Source: Mucilaginibacter sp. (GTDB lineage Bacteria; Bacteroidota; Bacteroidia; Sphingobacteriales; Sphingobacteriaceae). Taken from it: a stretch of 64,000 nucleotides of DNA. The position numbers were made by a program, and so were the translations under genes. The stretch spans positions 53,384-117,383 of the forward strand of contig JARLHA010000047.1 in NCBI GenBank assembly GCA_031292485.1, given 5' to 3'. Below the pieces are notes generated by a model that saw only the letters and a list, made by a program, of their open reading frames with translations, did not search any database and was not told the origin of the DNA. Below are positions 61,764 to 64,000 of the stretch, in pieces; within the stretch, counting starts at the first letter, position 1, and every line of letters begins with the position of its first letter.

Positions 61764-63323
61764 CTACTGTCCCCCCGCCATTGATTTCATCAGCATTTCT
61801 GCAGCTACCCTTCCCGTTTGTGCACCACCATTCATGTAGCCCTGGAACTCGCGGCTTACATGTTCGCCGGCAAAGTAAATTTCCCCGACCGGAACGCCTT
61901 CCCAGCCTGCCAACGTGCTCCATTGCCCGGCTTTAAATGAACTGTAGCCGGCCTTTGAATATGGATTTTCGCTCCAGCAGAATTTGGTGTTTTTACCTGT
62001 ATAAGCCTTATCCATCCCCGGGAATATGGTATTCAGTTCGGGAATAATTTTATTTTTCAGGTCGTCGAGGCTGGCATTTTTTACTTTATCGCTAAAATCA
62101 CCACCCCCAAAAACCGTAAAGCTCCCTTCGGTATCCGATTGCATCTGGCTGCTATCCCATCCGCAGCCAAAAAACAGGTCGGTAAAGGTATAGCCCTGCT
62201 GGCCGTGCAGCCTCCAGGGTTTGCCATTGTTTACGCCGACAATAAATTTGCTGCTGTTGCCGTAACCGATCTCGTTAATGCATTTTGTTTTTTCGGCAGG
62301 AAATGGCACATCGATCCTGACTAATCGGAGCATGGTAAACGGAATAGCAATGATCACATGATCTGCTTGAACCGCTGCGGCTGTTCCCTGGTTGTCAAAT
62401 TCGAGATTATAGCCTTTGTCATCGCCTTTACTGATCGATTTCAATGTATATCCTGTTTTTACCGATCCTTTTACTTTTTGATATAGGGCATCGGTCAGGG
62501 TGCTGCTTCCGCCCTGGATCTTAAATACTTCATGATCCGAACCGAACAGCGCATAACCTTTTTCGGCTTCTTTCGGCGCTTCAAACATAATGAGGAAATT
62601 AACGGCCGACTGGATGGAGGCTTCCATGCCATATTCACGGGTAAGCGTAACATTTAAAAAGTCAAATAGCCACCCTTTCATTCCAATGGCTGAAAGGTAA
62701 CCGGTAATGGATTGTTTGTCGAGGTGTTCGAATTGGGCGGCAGCTTTGTAACTGATAACGTCTGGTAATGATTTAATATCCTTAACCAACTGAGCAACAA
62801 AAGGCTTTAGCGCGGCCTTCAGATCGTCTTCATTATAACGCCTGCCGCCAAAATAAAAGGTTTTACGTGCAAGTTCGTCTTTTCTCAGGTCGTATAAAGG
62901 CAGGCCTAACTCATTAGCCAGCTGAAGAATATCTGCATGGGTGGTGTCAACAAATTCACCGCCGATATCTGTCGTAAGCCCTTTGCCAAATTCATCCCTC
63001 AGCGTAAACATTCGGCCGCCGATACGGTCAGAGGCTTCGTATATGGTGGATTTAATATCTGCTTTTTGTAACTGGTATGCTGCATTTAAACCAGCTATGC
63101 CCGCGCCAATGATGGCAATGCTGCCTCCGCTGCTTTTTCCGCAGGATGAAAGACTCAGTATACCAGGCGTAAGTGCAGCTGCGCCTGCAGTGATCGCCAT
63201 TTGTTTTAAAAACTTGCGGCGGCTGTCTCTGTATTCATTAAATAATTCAGTTGCTTCTTTGTCTTCGCTCACCGCTGAGCGGAAGGCAGATCGTAATAAA
63301 CGGGCAATGGGGTAATGTGCCAT
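61764..63323 (-). CDS. Flavin monoamine oxidase, Tat-exported lipoprotein
   Basis: 519 residues. A twin-arginine signal SRRKFLKQM (about 34-42) is followed by a hydrophobic stretch and SLSSCGK, a lipobox. FAD motif IAIIGAGIAGLNAAYQLQ with YEASDRIGGRMFTL, and the C-terminal GWEGVPVGEIYFAGEHVS, where a GEH segment contacts FAD. It would oxidise primary or polyamines outside the cytoplasm to aldehydes, feeding the aminotransferases and dehydrogenase downstream. It is the probable first gene of the run. Confidence 0.9.
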   Translation of the reverse strand: MAHYPIARLLRSAFRSAVSEDKEATELFNEYRDSRRKFLKQMAITAGAAALTPGILSLSSCGKSSGGSIAIIGAGIAGLNAAYQLQKADIKSTIYEASDRIGGRMFTLRDEFGKGLTTDIGGEFVDTTHADILQLANELGLPLYDLRKDELARKTFYFGGRRYNEDDLKAALKPFVAQLVKDIKSLPDVISYKAAAQFEHLDKQSITGYLSAIGMKGWLFDFLNVTLTREYGMEASIQSAVNFLIMFEAPKEAEKGYALFGSDHEVFKIQGGSSTLTDALYQKVKGSVKTGYTLKSISKGDDKGYNLEFDNQGTAAAVQADHVIIAIPFTMLRLVRIDVPFPAEKTKCINEIGYGNSSKFIVGVNNGKPWRLHGQQGYTFTDLFFGCGWDSSQMQSDTEGSFTVFGGGDFSDKVKNASLDDLKNKIIPELNTIFPGMDKAYTGKNTKFCWSENPYSKAGYSSFKAGQWSTLAGWEGVPVGEIYFAGEHVSREFQGYMNGGAQTGRVAAEMLMKSMAGGQ

Positions 63324-63433
63324 GTTTTTTTTAATTATTGATTGATTGAATTATCGAGTTATTAATTTTTTGAATAGTTGAATTTTGGCGTTTATTCCAA
63401 TAGATCCTGGTTATCGACTAAATTTGTATTGTG

Positions 63434-63449
63434 CGCATAATTATGCGCT
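63434..63449. promoter_or_regulatory. Perfect 16-bp palindrome, possible operator
   Basis: GCGCATAATTATGCGC, about 110 bp upstream of the amine oxidase ATG. The length and symmetry suit a dimeric helix-turn-helix regulator, but no regulator gene is adjacent within the window. Confidence 0.45.
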
Positions 63450-63518
63450 ATTGTCGTGTCAACCATAAATTGACTAATCATCAATCTGCAAGTTGACTGA
63501 ACCCAAAAGCACAAAAAG

Positions 63519-63612
63519 GGTTTACAAAAGGTTTACACATTTTAGGGTTTACATTTTGTAAATTCCTGATAATAAGTTACTTATATGTTTACCCATTAAA
63601 ATAGGATTTACA
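63519..63612. repeat. Iterated GGTTTACA motifs
   Basis: GGTTTACA at 63519, 63530 and 63546, GTTTAC at 63587 and GATTTACA at 63605, in the same direction. The third copy also forms an inverted pair TTTACA-TTT-TGTAAA (63548-63562). They lie about 200-290 bp upstream of the amine oxidase ATG. Confidence 0.75.
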
Positions 63613-63742
63613 CTATTTTACATAACCTCCTCCCGGTATTTTTAAGTTGTTCTGATAAAGCCCGAACGTCAACTTATTAATGACATGACACTAGCCCATT
63701 TTCTTATTCAACAATTTAACAATTCGCTAATTCAATAATTAA

Positions 63743-64000
63743 TCAGTAAGTAAACCCAGGCATTTCAGCCTGAGATTCTCTCAGAACCGTACGTGCAGCT
63801 CTCACCGCATACGGCTCCCAATATCTTTGAACCAATTTGGGTTTCGCGCCGAATGTCCAATGAGCGAATAGGTTGGGCTTGCGGTGATATAAACTACTTA
63901 CCCACTTCATTGCTCTGGTCACACTGCTTCTTAACCCTTTGTATTTCCGTATTGCCCAGTTGGCCAGCTTTGCGTTTATTCTTTGCATAAAGCTTCTTAG
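63743..64000 (-). CDS. Group II intron reverse transcriptase/maturase, C-terminal part (partial)
   Basis: The frame is open to the window edge (LRSFMQRINAKLANWAIRKY...). The segment RAMKWVSSLYHRKPNLFAHWTFG is the C-terminal maturase/DNA-binding region of group II intron proteins. The open frame runs on through intron domain V to a TGA at 63743, so the true protein end may be earlier. Most of the protein and the intron 5' end lie beyond 64000. Transcription is on the minus strand. Confidence 0.88.
   Translation of the reverse strand, partial: LRSFMQRINAKLANWAIRKYKGLRSSVTRAMKWVSSLYHRKPNLFAHWTFGAKPKLVQRYWEPYAVRAARTVLRESQAEMPGFTY
63784..63817 (-). ncRNA. Group II intron domain V (catalytic hairpin)
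   Basis: On the minus strand the 34-nt segment begins GAGCCGTATGCGG, has a GAGA-type tetraloop and ends CACGTACGGTTC: the conserved domain V hairpin, including the AGC catalytic triad. A short stem CAGGC/GCCTG about 20 nt further on (around 63756-63771) is the candidate domain VI. The intron 3' end is expected near 63745-63750. Confidence 0.88.

Larger units (their letters stand above)
63324..63742. other. Regulatory-looking non-coding region between the amine oxidase and the group II intron
   Basis: 419 bp. It holds a 16-bp palindrome (63434-63449), repeated GTTTACA motifs (63519-63612) and AT-rich repeats near both ends (ATTGATTGATTGAATT at about 63337 and AATTCAATAATTAAT near 63730). No gene is supported. 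Confidence 0.6.

Overview
The window looks like chromosomal DNA of a Bacteroidota, most likely a Sphingobacteriaceae member (Mucilaginibacter/Pedobacter type). This is inferred from the LytS/LytTR pair, DUF2911 and DUF4249 proteins, a TonB receptor with STN and carboxypeptidase-like N-terminal domains, PD40 and YtcJ-like proteins, moderate GC with AT-rich spacers, and the lack of strong Shine-Dalgarno sequences. No tRNA, rRNA or CRISPR array was seen.

Layout. (1) 1-2690, minus strand: the N-terminus of a sensor kinase, an OmpR-type regulator, and a LytTR regulator with its LytS-type kinase, whose frame is broken at a G5 run. (2) 3034-5913, plus strand: a DUF2911/TPR protein, a PD40 propeller protein and a doubtful small membrane protein. 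(3) 6360-42189, all minus strand: a surface polysaccharide locus of about 36 kb. In transcription order it runs gmd; wza-wzc; ddhD-A-B-C-ascE-ascF (CDP-L-ascarylose); wzx; a FAD protein; a GT2; wzy; GH99-like proteins, a methyltransferase and a GT4, interleaved with hddA, gmhA, hddC and gmhB (GDP-D-glycero-alpha-D-manno-heptose); then an unusual 7-kb block; then another GH99-like protein, an MptE-like protein and an Alg14/Alg13-type split glycosyltransferase; then, after a 550-bp gap, a Gfo/Idh/MocA and a TIM-barrel-like protein. (4) 42719-53324: a cysteine hydrolase broken at an A9 run, then on the minus strand an envelope operon (hypothetical, TonB receptor, two tandem DUF4249 lipoproteins, large MG2-like protein), a hexapeptide acyltransferase and an RMD1/YagE protein. 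(5) 53573-63323, minus strand: amine and omega-amino-acid catabolism (amidohydrolase, two class III aminotransferases, GNAT, NhaC-type antiporter, aldehyde dehydrogenase, Tat-lipoprotein amine oxidase). (6) 63743-64000: the 3' end of a group II intron, running off the window.

The best candidate for an undescribed system is 12001-18953. It joins a divergent sugar-phosphate cyclase, a second GmhA-like isomerase, an SDR, a Gfo/Idh/MocA protein, a D-2-hydroxyacid dehydrogenase, an acylneuraminate/Kdo-type cytidylyltransferase, a YhcH/NanQ-like protein, a cyclase-family hydrolase and a methyltransferase. No NeuB- or KdsA-type PEP-condensing enzyme is present. I infer that it makes and activates (as CMP) an unusual cyclic or acidic sugar for the glycan, beside ascarylose and heptose.

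Non-coding structure is also rich: a cloverleaf-shaped nested palindrome (53373-53550), a REPIN-like inverted pair (56598-56695), 22-bp-period direct repeats before two genes of the amine cluster, other short repeats abutting start codons, and a palindrome plus iterated GTTTACA motif upstream of the amine oxidase.
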